Shown here: one piece after another, positions 8,121 to 17,016 of the stretch
Layout: every line of letters begins with the position of its first letter
Position numbering within the stretch: the first letter of the stretch is position 1
Assembly: GCA_041655955.1 (NCBI GenBank)
Contig: JBBAEN010000002.1
Coordinates: forward strand, 62,001 to 126,000
Source of the DNA: Micavibrio_A sp041655955
GTDB taxonomy: Bacteria; Pseudomonadota; Alphaproteobacteria; Micavibrionales; Micavibrionaceae
Direction: 5' to 3'
DNA: 64,000 bases
Notes under the pieces: model-generated
The model's database searches: none
What the model was told of the DNA's origin: nothing
Seen by the model: only the letters and a program-made list of their open reading frames with translations
Position numbers and translations under genes: made by a program

Positions 8121-8954
8121 CGCCCTCTTTTAAACCGCATCCCTGAGCCATAGCCCCGAACCGCAGCCTTAAGCCGTAGCCCAAGCCGCATCCCTGGGCC
8201 GCGGCCCTGAAGTGTGGCCTTGAACCGTGGCCCAGAGCCACATCCCCGAGTAACGGCCCTTACGGGATCCGCTTCCCGATTGACGGGTAGCCCCGCCCCT
8301 CGACAGGCCAGACATCCTGACGGGCACGGGCGGGAAGCCATCGACAAGGGGGCATTACGAACGGGCTGGCGAGAGACAAGGCCATGGATAAATGGACAAG
8401 GGGCATTGCGGACGGGCCAGCGGAAGGCGGAGGCCATGGACAAAGGGCATTACGGGGGTGGGCCGGCGGTAAGACAGGGGAGGAAGATAAGGGCGCGGCA
8501 CGGGCATGATGGGCACGGGCATGCCATGGGGGATCATTGGGGGTTCATAGAGCCGCGGGGCCATGGGGTCACGAGGCCTGTATTTGAAATATTGCCATCG
8601 GTTCCGGTGGAGTTACAGGCGTTCTAAGCGCCGCCAGCCCCGCATACGCCGCATCTTGGCCGCTTGCCGCCGCGGACAGCGCGCTTTATAATCGTACGGG
8701 CAATCCGCACGGATAGCCCCGCCATTTCGGTAAAATTTAAAAAATATTTGATTTAATTTTGCCGATAATTGCCCCATGGATAAAAAGGGCTTTTCTATGA
8801 GGGGGTTACGCATTAGACTTTTCTTATCCAACCGCCCGTCCGGGCAAAATTAAGTAATTTCTTCTTAAGTATCCTGCTTTAAACTTGAAACTGGGAGAGC
8901 CTGTCCTTTTAAAGGGGAAAGCGGGTTCGGCAGATAATCATCAGGGGATGTGCA
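8121..8954. repeat. Repeat-rich spacer between pyrC and the GGDEF/EAL gene
   Basis: 834 bp without a convincing gene. From about 8135 to 8250 a 12-14 bp unit of the type AAGCCGTAGCCC recurs in degenerate form. From about 8340 to 8460 a longer unit (GACAAGGGGCATTACGGACG, then GGCGGAGGCCATG) occurs about three times. The last 230 bp (8720-8950) are AT-rich and probably hold the promoter of the next gene. The open frames over the repeats follow the repeat pattern and look non-coding. Confidence 0.7.
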
Positions 8955-11141
8955 ATGCGAGGGTCAGCCTTACACGACCAAGCCGGAATGGCGGAAGCGG
9001 CAGATCAAAATAAAAAAAGGCAAGGCCGCCGCCGTACCGGCTCCTTACTCGATCTCAGCCCCGCCCCGACCAATATCTGGCGCTCGCGCATCAGCTGGCG
9101 CATCGCCCTTTCCGCCTTTTTGACCATTCTGGTGGTGCAGGGCGGCATCCTGTTTTTCACGTTTAAGCAAGAAGAGCAAAAACTCCTCCTGCAAGTGCGG
9201 GAGGCGGGCCGCGCCGCGATTGCCGCCGCCATCGCCCCGACGGATGATTTCCTGACCTCTCCCATCCATGCCGAACAGGCCAGCGCGCTGCTCGGCAATA
9301 CGATCGTCAACGGCTTTGCGATCTATACCCCCGACCTGCGTCTCTTAGGCGTTTACGGGGAGCCGCTCGCCATGATCGTGCAGGATCAGGATCATCTTTC
9401 CCGCACTTACCGCTCCGCCGACGGTTCCAATTATGAAGTCATTTACCGTTCGGGCGATTTGAATAAACCCTATATCGTCGTCGCCAAGCTCAGCGCCGTC
9501 CATATCGCCCCGCGCCTGCTGGAATTCGTCAACCAGACCGTCGCCATCATGCTTTTAATGTCGGCCTTCGTGACCGTGGTTTTGATGATTTCCCTCTCCA
9601 AATGGCTTTTGGAGCCGATGCTGTTCATGCGGGATAATTTCACGGCCGCCGCCGAAAATCCCGAACAGCCGAACATGAAGGCCTCGCCATTCGACGCGAA
9701 GGACGAGGTCGGCAGCGTCATCGCCATGGCGCAAACGCTGATCATGCAAAACGCGCATAATATCCGGCAGATTAAATCCGCCGCCGAGGACAAGATTCAC
9801 AAGCTCGCTTATTACGATACGCTGACGGGCCTGCCCAACCGGACGCTGTTCTTGCAAAAACTCACCGAATTCGCCCGCAACGCGAATGACGAAGACGGCG
9901 CCCACCCGAAACGCTTTGCCATCGTCGCCATGGATCTCGACCATTTCAAGGATATCAATGATTCCATGGGCCATAATATCGGCGACGCCATCTTGCGCGG
10001 CGTCGCAAAGCGCCTGCGCGCGGCCCTTCCCGAAAGCGCCGTCGTCGCCCGCTCCGGCGAGGACGAATTCGCGATCACCATGCCGCTTTCGACCGACCTG
10101 AACAGCGCCCGCGATCTTGCCGTCAAGGTCGCCTCCGTCATCCGCTCGGAACCGTTCAAGGTTTTCAATGAAAGCTTCCAGATCCGCTCCTCCGTCGGCG
10201 TATCAACCTTCCCCGATGACGGGATCGATCCCGACCATGTCCTGAAAAACGCCGACATCGCGCTGAACCGCGCAAAGGAAGAAGGCCGCGACACGGTCAA
10301 GGAATATTCCGAGGATTTCGACCGCGCCGTCCAGCAACGCTTCCAGATGCTCCGCGACCTGCGCGACGCCATGGAAGCGAAGGAGCTCCAGCTCTTCTTC
10401 CAGCCGCAATTCGAACTCGCCTCGGGGCGCATCATCGGCGCGGAAGCTTTGCTGCGCTGGTTCAAGAAAGACGGCTCCAAGGACGGCGGCGCCTATATCT
10501 CGCCCGCGGAATTCGTCCCCATCGCCGAACAGTCCGGCCTTATCGTCCCGATCGGCGAATGGGTTATGCGCCATGCCTGCGAAGTTGCCGCCGCATGGCA
10601 AAAAGCCGGGCATGACATCCGCATCGCGGTCAATGTTTCCGGCGCGCAATTTTATCAAAGCGACCTCGTGGAACATACGGCGCAATGTTTGAAAGATTCG
10701 GGCCTGAAACCCTCTAACCTCGAACTTGAAGTCACCGAAAGCGTCTTTATGGAAGACATCAATCACACGATTGAAATTCTGAAGGCGCTGCACGGGCTTG
10801 GCGTCGAGCTGGCCATCGACGATTTCGGCACGGGTTATTCCTCGCTCTCCTATCTGCGCCAGTTCCCGATCGACCGGCTCAAGATCGACCAGTCCTTTAT
10901 CCGCAACGCGCTCGGCAACAACGACGACGCGGCGATAGCGCGCACGATTGTCCGGCTCGGCCATTCGCTCAACCTGAAGGTCATCGCCGAAGGCGTCGAA
11001 ACCAAGGATCACGAAGACTTCCTGATGGAAGAAAATTGCGACGAGGTGCAAGGCTTCCGCTATTCAAAAGCCATCCCGCTGGAGGAATTCAATAAATTCA
11101 TCGCCGGCTATAAAGGCAGCTTGAAGGTCTTCGACAAATAA
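8955..11141 (+). CDS. Membrane GGDEF/EAL protein, probable c-di-GMP phosphodiesterase
   Basis: 728 residues. Transmembrane helices at about 48-70 and 190-214 flank a periplasmic sensor of about 120 residues; a HAMP-like linker follows. The GGDEF domain (about 285-450) has GEDEF at 368-372 in place of GGDEF. The EAL domain (about 465-715) keeps EAL at 497-499, ELEVTESVF, DDFGTGYSSLSYL and AEGVET, so it should hydrolyse c-di-GMP. In Caulobacter PdeA (CC3396) a GEDEF domain binds GTP without making c-di-GMP and activates its EAL domain, so this is the best model. The start at 8955 follows CAGGGGA. It is probably monocistronic. Confidence 0.9.
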   Translation: MRGSALHDQAGMAEAADQNKKRQGRRRTGSLLDLSPAPTNIWRSRISWRIALSAFLTILVVQGGILFFTFKQEEQKLLLQVREAGRAAIAAAIAPTDDFLTSPIHAEQASALLGNTIVNGFAIYTPDLRLLGVYGEPLAMIVQDQDHLSRTYRSADGSNYEVIYRSGDLNKPYIVVAKLSAVHIAPRLLEFVNQTVAIMLLMSAFVTVVLMISLSKWLLEPMLFMRDNFTAAAENPEQPNMKASPFDAKDEVGSVIAMAQTLIMQNAHNIRQIKSAAEDKIHKLAYYDTLTGLPNRTLFLQKLTEFARNANDEDGAHPKRFAIVAMDLDHFKDINDSMGHNIGDAILRGVAKRLRAALPESAVVARSGEDEFAITMPLSTDLNSARDLAVKVASVIRSEPFKVFNESFQIRSSVGVSTFPDDGIDPDHVLKNADIALNRAKEEGRDTVKEYSEDFDRAVQQRFQMLRDLRDAMEAKELQLFFQPQFELASGRIIGAEALLRWFKKDGSKDGGAYISPAEFVPIAEQSGLIVPIGEWVMRHACEVAAAWQKAGHDIRIAVNVSGAQFYQSDLVEHTAQCLKDSGLKPSNLELEVTESVFMEDINHTIEILKALHGLGVELAIDDFGTGYSSLSYLRQFPIDRLKIDQSFIRNALGNNDDAAIARTIVRLGHSLNLKVIAEGVETKDHEDFLMEENCDEVQGFRYSKAIPLEEFNKFIAGYKGSLKVFDK

Positions 11142-11219
11142 GCGGGGCGCTTCCTGCCATGAGGAAAGGCCCTCTTTCCGGTTTTGACAAACGGGGGACG
11201 GCCCTATAACTAAAGGGCT

Positions 11220-12575
11220 ATGAGCCACGAAGACGCCCCCATCCCCTTTCTTTCCTCCCGTTCCGGCAAGCTGAAAGGCGCAGCCGCCATTCCGGGCGAT
11301 AAATCCATTTCGCACAGGGCGCTGATGTTCGGCGGCCTTGCAAAAGGGCGCACGATCATTCACGGGCTTTTAGAAGGGGAGGATGTGCTGAACACCGCCG
11401 CCGCCATGCGCGCCATGGGTGCGCGCATCACCCGGAACGAGGACGGCACATGGATGGCGGAGGGCGGCGGCATCGGCAATCTCACAGCGCCGGAGGAGGC
11501 GCTGGAGATGGGCAATTCCGGAACCTCGACCCGCCTTCTGGCAGGGCTGGTGGCGGGCCATCCTGTCCGCGCCGCCTTCACGGGCGATGCCTCGCTTTCC
11601 AGCCGCCCGATGAAGCGCATCATGCTGCCGCTGGGTGAAATGGGCGCGGTCTTTACCGCAACGGACGGGGACAAGCTCCCCATGACCATCGAGGGCGCGG
11701 CCAATCCTTCCCCCATAAACTACCGCCTGCCCGTCGCCTCGGCACAGGTGAAATCGGCGATTTTGCTGGCGGGGCTGCGCGCCGGCGGCACCACGACCGT
11801 CATCGAAACGAAACCGACGCGCGACCACACGGAAAATATGCTGCGCCATTTCGGCATGCGGGTCGAAATCGAGGATCTTGAAAACGGGGCGGAGGCCGTC
11901 CATCTCGAAGGCGGGCAGGATATGGTTGCGGGCGCGGACATCCATGTGCCGTCCGATCCGTCCTCTGCCGCCTTTCCGGCGGTTGCCGCCGCAATCTGCG
12001 AAGGCTCCAATCTCTTTTTACCGCGCATCGGCATGAACCCGCGCCGCAACGGGATTTTCCTGTGCCTTGCCGAAATGGGCGCGGACATCGCCTTTGAAAA
12101 TGAACGGATCGAGGCGGGCGAGCCTGTCGCCGACATCCGCATCCGCGGCACCAAAACCTTGCGCGGAATAACGGTTCCGCAAGAACGCGTCCCGTCCATG
12201 ATCGATGAATTCCCGATCCTTTTCATCGCGGCTTCGTTTGCGGAAGGGACGACGATCGCCGCCGGCCTCGAAGAACTCCGCGTCAAGGAAAGCGACCGGC
12301 TCGCCATGATGGCGAAAGGGCTGGAGCAATGCGGCGTCCGCCTTGAAACAGGCGCGGACAGCCTGACTATCCACGGGACGGGCAAGCCCCCGCGCGGCGG
12401 CGGGACGATTGAAACTGCGCTCGACCACCGCATCGCCATGAGCTTCCTTATTATGGGCCTCGCCAGCGAAAACCCCGTCACCATCGACGACGTCCGCCCG
12501 ATCAATACGAGCTTCCCCGGCTTTGCCGCCCTCATCAACAGGCTTGCCGGCAAGGACGCGCTTCACGCAGCATAA
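11220..12575 (+). CDS. aroA: 3-phosphoshikimate 1-carboxyvinyltransferase (EPSP synthase), class II type
   Basis: 451 residues. The N-terminus has IPGDKSISHRALMFGGLA and the domain junctions are normal. The sequence resembles the Agrobacterium CP4 enzyme more than E. coli AroA: SAQVKSA, RDHTE and NPRR are the class II signatures, and Leu occupies the place of E. coli Pro101 (GNSGTSTRL). Gly is kept where CP4 has Ala100. It makes EPSP from shikimate-3-phosphate and PEP. aroA-cmk-rpsA-ihfB is the common order; here a lipoprotein gene on the other strand separates aroA from cmk. Confidence 0.95.
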   Translation: MSHEDAPIPFLSSRSGKLKGAAAIPGDKSISHRALMFGGLAKGRTIIHGLLEGEDVLNTAAAMRAMGARITRNEDGTWMAEGGGIGNLTAPEEALEMGNSGTSTRLLAGLVAGHPVRAAFTGDASLSSRPMKRIMLPLGEMGAVFTATDGDKLPMTIEGAANPSPINYRLPVASAQVKSAILLAGLRAGGTTTVIETKPTRDHTENMLRHFGMRVEIEDLENGAEAVHLEGGQDMVAGADIHVPSDPSSAAFPAVAAAICEGSNLFLPRIGMNPRRNGIFLCLAEMGADIAFENERIEAGEPVADIRIRGTKTLRGITVPQERVPSMIDEFPILFIAASFAEGTTIAAGLEELRVKESDRLAMMAKGLEQCGVRLETGADSLTIHGTGKPPRGGGTIETALDHRIAMSFLIMGLASENPVTIDDVRPINTSFPGFAALINRLAGKDALHAA

Positions 12576-12593
12576 GTTTATAGCCCCCTTAAA

Positions 12594-13244
12594 TTACCGC
12601 GCTTTTGCCGATACGGGCGCGGGCGGGGATTGAGGCGCGGGGGCCGCATCTTTTTGCGGCTTCCAGCCCGCGAGCCAGTCGGCGCGGGGGACGATATAAG
12701 GCTCTTCCCCATTGCCGCGGTAATAGGAATCGACGGCCCATAAAGCGCCGCCCTCCTTCTCACGGACGACAGCCGTATTGTGCGGCCACGCGCCGTCGAG
12801 GAAATAGCCGCGATGGGCAGGTTCCGCAGGCTCGTGAAAGCGCAGCAAACCGCCCTCTTGCAGGAATGTCAGGTAATTGTTGGTATTGACGGTTTCGTCG
12901 ATACAGTCCTGTTGATAGGGGCCTGTGCGCACGCGGTCGGCCTCGGCCCTGTCTTGCGCCGTTCCGGTTTTCACACCCGCAAATTCTTCCATCATCGCTA
13001 TGGCGCGGGCGATTTTGCTGCGCTCTGCTTCAGCGGTTTTTGCGGGGGATTTTTTGAAAACCGCCTCGATTTTCCGCCATTGTTTTCCGTCAAACCCGGC
13101 GCGGCTCATATGGTTGCAGCCATAGCCGTGGCACAGCATGAAATCATCGCGGGCGGCGGGATGGTCGTTATAACGCTGCAAAGGGATCCCCGTGGCGCAG
13201 CCGCACAGGAGCAGGAACAGGGAAAGAAGGGCTGTTTTTTTCAT
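12594..13244 (-). CDS. Putative lipoprotein of unknown function
   Basis: 216 residues from an ATG at 13244. The N-terminus MKKTALLSLFLLLCGC is a lipoprotein signal peptide with lipobox LCGC. The mature part has a Cys/His pair near the start (FMLCHGYGCNHM), a central helix, a second Cys (QDCIDETVNTNNYL), and a DGAWPHNTAVV...WAVDSYYRGNGEEPYIV stretch. The pattern of a Cys followed by HNT and D suggests a transglutaminase-like or NlpC-like fold, but I cannot confirm this. The tail is Pro/Ala-rich. It runs opposite to aroA and cmk and ends 18 bp from the aroA stop. Confidence 0.7.
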   Translation of the reverse strand: MKKTALLSLFLLLCGCATGIPLQRYNDHPAARDDFMLCHGYGCNHMSRAGFDGKQWRKIEAVFKKSPAKTAEAERSKIARAIAMMEEFAGVKTGTAQDRAEADRVRTGPYQQDCIDETVNTNNYLTFLQEGGLLRFHEPAEPAHRGYFLDGAWPHNTAVVREKEGGALWAVDSYYRGNGEEPYIVPRADWLAGWKPQKDAAPAPQSPPAPVSAKAR

Positions 13245-13325
13245 CGCAAGGCGGGTTCTAGCACAAGCGCATAGCCCCGTCATCACCACTTTCGCGGGCG
13301 GCGCGAATAGGTTATTGTCCGGCTT

Positions 13326-13976
13326 ATGACGCATAAAGTTATCGCTATTGACGGCCCCGCCGCCTCCGGCAAAGGCTCGCTCGCCCGCAGCCTTGCGGCG
13401 AATCTTGGTTATGCCTATCTGGATACGGGCGCGCTTTACCGCGCCGTCGGCCATGCGGTTTTACTGGGCGGCGGCGACCCCGACGATGCCCGAACCGCCA
13501 TCGGGACGGCCCAATCGCTTGCCATCGCCCCCGAAGATCTGCAAAGCGCCGCCCTGCGCTCGGACGAGGCCGGACAGGCGGCCTCGAAAGTCGCGAAATT
13601 CGCGGGCGTACGGGAGGCGCTGCTTTCTTTTCAGAAAAATTTTGCGGCCTCCCCCCCGGCAGGTTTCACCGGCGTCATCCTTGACGGGCGCGATATAGGA
13701 ACCGTGATTTGCCCCGATGCGGATGTAAAGCTTTTCATCACGGCAAACGTCGAAGAGCGCAGCAAACGCCGCTTTGAAGAACTTCAGGCGCGCGGCATAA
13801 ACACCGCCTATGACGCCGTCCTCGCCGATATGATAGAGCGCGACACCCGTGATTCAGGCCGCGAGGCCGCCCCGCTCATCGCCGCGCCGGACGCGCATAT
13901 CATCGACACCAGCGCCATGTTGCCGGACGAGGTCGTGGCCTGCGCGCTTGAAATCATCGTAAAACAGACGGGCTGA
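13326..13976 (+). CDS. cmk: Cytidylate kinase
   Basis: 216 residues. The P-loop reads DGPAASGKGSLAR at residues 9-21; DTGALYRAVG and DGRDIGTVICPDADVKLFITA are the typical CMP-binding segments, and ERDTRDSGR is the lid. It phosphorylates CMP and dCMP with ATP. Normally it precedes rpsA directly; here about 3 kb with nsrR, hmp and a pilin-like gene intervenes. Confidence 0.95.
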   Translation: MTHKVIAIDGPAASGKGSLARSLAANLGYAYLDTGALYRAVGHAVLLGGGDPDDARTAIGTAQSLAIAPEDLQSAALRSDEAGQAASKVAKFAGVREALLSFQKNFAASPPAGFTGVILDGRDIGTVICPDADVKLFITANVEERSKRRFEELQARGINTAYDAVLADMIERDTRDSGREAAPLIAAPDAHIIDTSAMLPDEVVACALEIIVKQTG

Positions 13977-13990
13977 AACGCCGCCCTGCT

Positions 13991-14461
13991 TCAGCTTCCG
14001 GCCTCATCTTCCCCCGACAGGAAAGACGGCGGCAGAAAGGACGGCGAGAGAAAAGACGGGGGCGGCGCCAGCGTGTCTTCAAGCGTGTTGCGGTTGAGGC
14101 TTTCGATAAAGGCGGCGTTCGCATCGGACAGGAAATGCCTCAGCCCGCAGCTCTCGGTAATCCGGCAGCGATTTGTGTCCTTGTCGAAACATTCGACGAG
14201 CTTCATATGCGGCTCCAGCATCCGCACCAGATCGCCGAGCCGCATCGTTCCGGCGCTGCCCGCAAGCCGGAGGCCGCCGCCCCTGCCTTTCGCGCTGACC
14301 ACAAGCCCCGATTGCGCCAGCCTGTGCGCGACCTTGACCAGATGGTTGCGGGAGATGCCGTAATAACCCGCGATTTCCCGCACATTGCAGGTCTGGCCGG
14401 GCCGCGCCGCAAGATACATCAGCACCCGCAGGCCGTAATCTGTAAAGATCGTTAATTGCAT
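13991..14461 (-). CDS. nsrR: Nitric-oxide-sensing Rrf2 repressor NsrR
   Basis: 156 residues from ATG 14461, which gives the usual N-terminus MQLTIFTDYGLRVLMYLA. A winged helix covers about 1-80. The three cluster ligands are Cys91, Cys99 and Cys105 in ECFDKDTNRCRITESC, the NsrR pattern for a nitric-oxide-sensitive Fe-S cluster. It is divergent from hmp, with an NsrR palindrome between them, so it probably represses hmp and perhaps itself. The C-terminus carries an added repeat PPSFLSPSFLPPSFLS encoded by a 15-bp degenerate repeat at about 14015-14065, beyond the length of ordinary NsrR. Confidence 0.92.
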   Translation of the reverse strand: MQLTIFTDYGLRVLMYLAARPGQTCNVREIAGYYGISRNHLVKVAHRLAQSGLVVSAKGRGGGLRLAGSAGTMRLGDLVRMLEPHMKLVECFDKDTNRCRITESCGLRHFLSDANAAFIESLNRNTLEDTLAPPPSFLSPSFLPPSFLSGEDEAGS

Positions 14462-14504
14462 CGTATGTTTTTCAAAATTCCCCTTGCGCTTTATAGCATA
14501 GCCC

Positions 14505-14531
14505 ATAATATGCATTTCAAATACATATTAT
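14505..14531. promoter_or_regulatory. NsrR operator between nsrR and hmp
   Basis: A 27-bp palindrome centred on C14518, with ATGCATTT and AAATACAT as inner arms, pairs at 12 of 13 positions. It matches the NsrR consensus, an 11-bp inverted repeat of AANATGCATTT around one base. It lies 12 bp before the hmp start and 43 bp before the nsrR start, so it can control both genes. Confidence 0.88.
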
Positions 14532-14543
14532 AAGAGGCCCTCC

Positions 14544-15785
14544 ATGCTTAAACCCGAAACCATCGCCATCGTCAAATCCACCGCCCCTGTCTTGCAGGAA
14601 CATGGAGAGGCCCTGACCCGCCATTTTTACAAGCGCATGTTTTCGCATAATCCCGAAGTTCTGCCTTTTTTCAACCCTTCCAACCAGCATGAGGGAACGC
14701 AGCAAAAAGCGCTGGCCGGCGCCATCTGCGCCTATGCCGCCAATATCGACAATCTCGAAGTGCTGGGCGGGGCGGTCGAGCTTATCGCGCAAAAACACGC
14801 CTCGCTCCAGATAAAGCCGGAGCATTACCCCATCGTCGGCGCAAACCTGCTCGCCTCCATCCGCGAGGTTCTGGGCGAGGGCGCGACGGACGACGTCATC
14901 GACGCATGGGCCGAAGCCTACGGTTTCCTTGCCGACATATTGATTGGCCGCGAGAAGCAAATTTACAAGGAACATGAATCCGCCCCCCATGGCTGGGAAG
15001 GCTTCAAGCCGTTCCGCATCGAGCGCAAGGAAAAGGAAAGCGCCAATATCACCTCCTTCCACCTCGTCCCCGAAGATGGCGGCGGCGTGCCGGATTTCAA
15101 GCCCGGCCAGTATATTACGGTGCGCGTGCCAAGCCCAGGCGGCCACACGACCATGCGCAATTACAGCCTTTCCAACACGCCGAACGGCAAATATCTGCGC
15201 ATCAGCGTCAAGCGCGAGGACGGGCCGAAGGCCGATACGCCCAAGGGCTATGTGTCGAATTTGCTGCACTCTTCCTATGAAGCCGGCGCAACATTGGAGG
15301 TCGGCCCGCCCTGCGGCGATTTCTTCCTCGATGTCGAAGCAAAACATGACCGCCCGCTCGTCCTCCTCGCCGCCGGCGTCGGCATCACCCCGATTTTGAG
15401 CATTTTGAAAACGGCGCTTAAAATCATGCCGGATCGCAAGATCGTCTTTATCCACGGCGCGTTGAACGAGGACGTGCAGGCTTTCCGCGGGACGGTCGAT
15501 GCGCTGGCGGCGCAGCACCCGAACCTTAAAACCCATTACCGCTACACCGACGAAGCCGCCGCCGACTGCGCCCGCACGGGGAATTGCAGCACCGGGCTGG
15601 TCGATGCCGAACTTATCGAATCCATGGCAGGGCAGCGCGACGCGGATTATTATTTCTGCGGGCCGCAGCCCTTTATGGTCGGCATCTATCACGGGCTTCT
15701 GGCCTGGGGCATTCCCGCCAGCCAGGTGCATTTCGAATTTTTCGGCCCGCGGCAAGAGCTGGAAAACCCCGCCATCGCCGCCTGA
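14544..15785 (+). CDS. hmp: Flavohaemoglobin, nitric oxide dioxygenase
   Basis: 413 residues in the three-domain layout: globin (about 1-140, with proximal His in QKHASL), FAD domain (about 150-255, with RNYSLSN for flavin binding) and NAD(P) domain (about 265-400, with AAGVGITPILS and YYFCGPQPFM). It oxidises nitric oxide to nitrate with O2 and NADH. The NsrR site upstream implies induction by nitric oxide. hmp and nsrR together look like an insertion into the cmk-rpsA region. Confidence 0.96.
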   Translation: MLKPETIAIVKSTAPVLQEHGEALTRHFYKRMFSHNPEVLPFFNPSNQHEGTQQKALAGAICAYAANIDNLEVLGGAVELIAQKHASLQIKPEHYPIVGANLLASIREVLGEGATDDVIDAWAEAYGFLADILIGREKQIYKEHESAPHGWEGFKPFRIERKEKESANITSFHLVPEDGGGVPDFKPGQYITVRVPSPGGHTTMRNYSLSNTPNGKYLRISVKREDGPKADTPKGYVSNLLHSSYEAGATLEVGPPCGDFFLDVEAKHDRPLVLLAAGVGITPILSILKTALKIMPDRKIVFIHGALNEDVQAFRGTVDALAAQHPNLKTHYRYTDEAAADCARTGNCSTGLVDAELIESMAGQRDADYYFCGPQPFMVGIYHGLLAWGIPASQVHFEFFGPRQELENPAIAA

Positions 15786-15974
15786 AAAGCGGGCCGGACA
15801 AACAGCCGGAAACAAGAGCCGTAAAAGCCGGAAGAAAGCCCGCCCCTGAACATAGCGGGGAAAAACCAGCCGCCCTGAAAATTACGGCGCGGGGCGCAAT
15901 CCCTTTATTGACTCGCCATCTTGGCTTATTCTTTCCCCTGAAACCGGAAAAAGCGGTTTCGGGGCCTAAGAAAC

Positions 15975-16105
15975 CCTTATCGTCTGCGGCTTGTGTAGCC
16001 GTTACCTGCACTCCTCGACTCTCGGTCGGGGAGGCTTTGGCGTATGTCCAATCCGCATCATGCGGATAAAGGCCAAAGCGACCCGTTATGCGATAAGGTT
16101 TTCTT
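15975..16105 (+). other. Structured leader of pilin-like gene C
   Basis: The 355-bp spacer 15786-16140 contains several strong stems in its second half. CTCCTCGAC/GTCGGGGAG (about 16010-16032) is a 9-bp hairpin with one wobble. GCTTTGGC/GCCAAAGC (about 16034-16077) encloses a smaller hairpin ATCCGC-ATCAT-GCGGAT. A further hairpin GAAACCG/CGGTTTC lies at 15940-15960 with no T run. It reads in the sense of the next gene and may be an untranslated RNA domain. No known riboswitch fits. Confidence 0.4.
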
Positions 16106-16140
16106 ACTCCCCGATCATCAGAGAGATTAAGGGAAGCCCC

Positions 16141-16845
16141 ATGCAACCGTCACCATCACAAAAACCATGCAGCATCAGGCGCAGCAAAATCGCGCAGGCC
16201 GGATCCGTCCTCGTCTGGATCCTTATCGCCGTCGCCCTGTTCGGCGCCCTGTCCTACGCCATGCTCCGCGACGGTTCCACAGGCACCGCCGCCCGCACCA
16301 TGTCCGACGCGCAAGCGCGGCTGGCGGCGGGGGAAATCATGGATACGATGAGAATACGCGCCGAGGCCTATCGGCGGCTGCGGATCAAGGGATGCGCCGC
16401 GGATGAAATCCACATGGGAACGGGCCATCTGCCTGACGCCTTATCGCCAAAATCCGATAAAAGCTGCCATATCGAAAGCCCCGAAGGCGGCGGATTAAAT
16501 CCGCCGCAGCTTGCACAAAATTTCCAGGAACCTTCTATTATCCAGAAATTTGCCTATAGAGGCCCTTATCTCGTTCAGTCACAACCTGCGAACGCCCCCT
16601 ATGTAATCGGGCTGGGCAAGGACGATGCGCCGGATTATCAGATACATTACAATTGGATACTTCCGGAAATATGCCGCGCATATAATAAGATGATAGGGAT
16701 ACAAGATATTCCGTTCGATATAGACACGATCATCGGCGACGATGCCGAAGAGCTGCGCGGCAAATCCACGGCGTGCCGGATGAAGAATGACGGCGCGTCC
16801 GATAACACCCACACTCAGATATATTACGTCTATCACGTCAATTAG
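16141..16845 (+). CDS. Pilin-like single-pass protein, copy C
   Basis: 234 residues; ATG 16141 follows AAGGGAAG. A short basic N-terminus is followed by one transmembrane helix (about 21-40, VLVWILIAVALFGALSYAM), then TAARTMSDAQARLAAGEI, a Cys in IKGC, and a second Cys before SPEGGGLNPP. Copies A and B at 33.3-35.3 kb share the helix, the AARTM..AQARL stretch, both Cys and the GGL motif. The layout recalls type IV pseudopilins, but Glu at +5 of a prepilin site is absent. The C-terminal third is more AT-rich than its neighbours. Function unknown; secretion or surface assembly is inference. Confidence 0.75.
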   Translation: MQPSPSQKPCSIRRSKIAQAGSVLVWILIAVALFGALSYAMLRDGSTGTAARTMSDAQARLAAGEIMDTMRIRAEAYRRLRIKGCAADEIHMGTGHLPDALSPKSDKSCHIESPEGGGLNPPQLAQNFQEPSIIQKFAYRGPYLVQSQPANAPYVIGLGKDDAPDYQIHYNWILPEICRAYNKMIGIQDIPFDIDTIIGDDAEELRGKSTACRMKNDGASDNTHTQIYYVYHVN

Positions 16846-17016
16846 CGGAAAAGCTTGCAATGCCGCGTAAAACCGCATAAAACGCCCCCGTACCGGTAAA
16901 TCCAAGGGCCTATGCGCCTCTGCCGCGTATATGAAGCCACCTTTTCGGCCTGCCGATACGTTCGGGGAAAACGGCCAGTCAAGGGGTTATCAAAATTTCT
17001 GAAAGGACTACCAACC

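Noticed and set aside
8214..8627. 137-codon frame in the pyrC downstream spacer
   Set aside because: Composition follows the DNA repeat (His/Gly/Arg/Pro-rich), no ribosome site, equal frames on the other strand.
15980..16100. Resemblance of the minus strand to a c-di-GMP-I riboswitch (ACGCcAAAGCCTC and AGGTAAC)
   Set aside because: The core word has an extra base, the tetraloop and receptor are absent, and no gene lies downstream in that direction.
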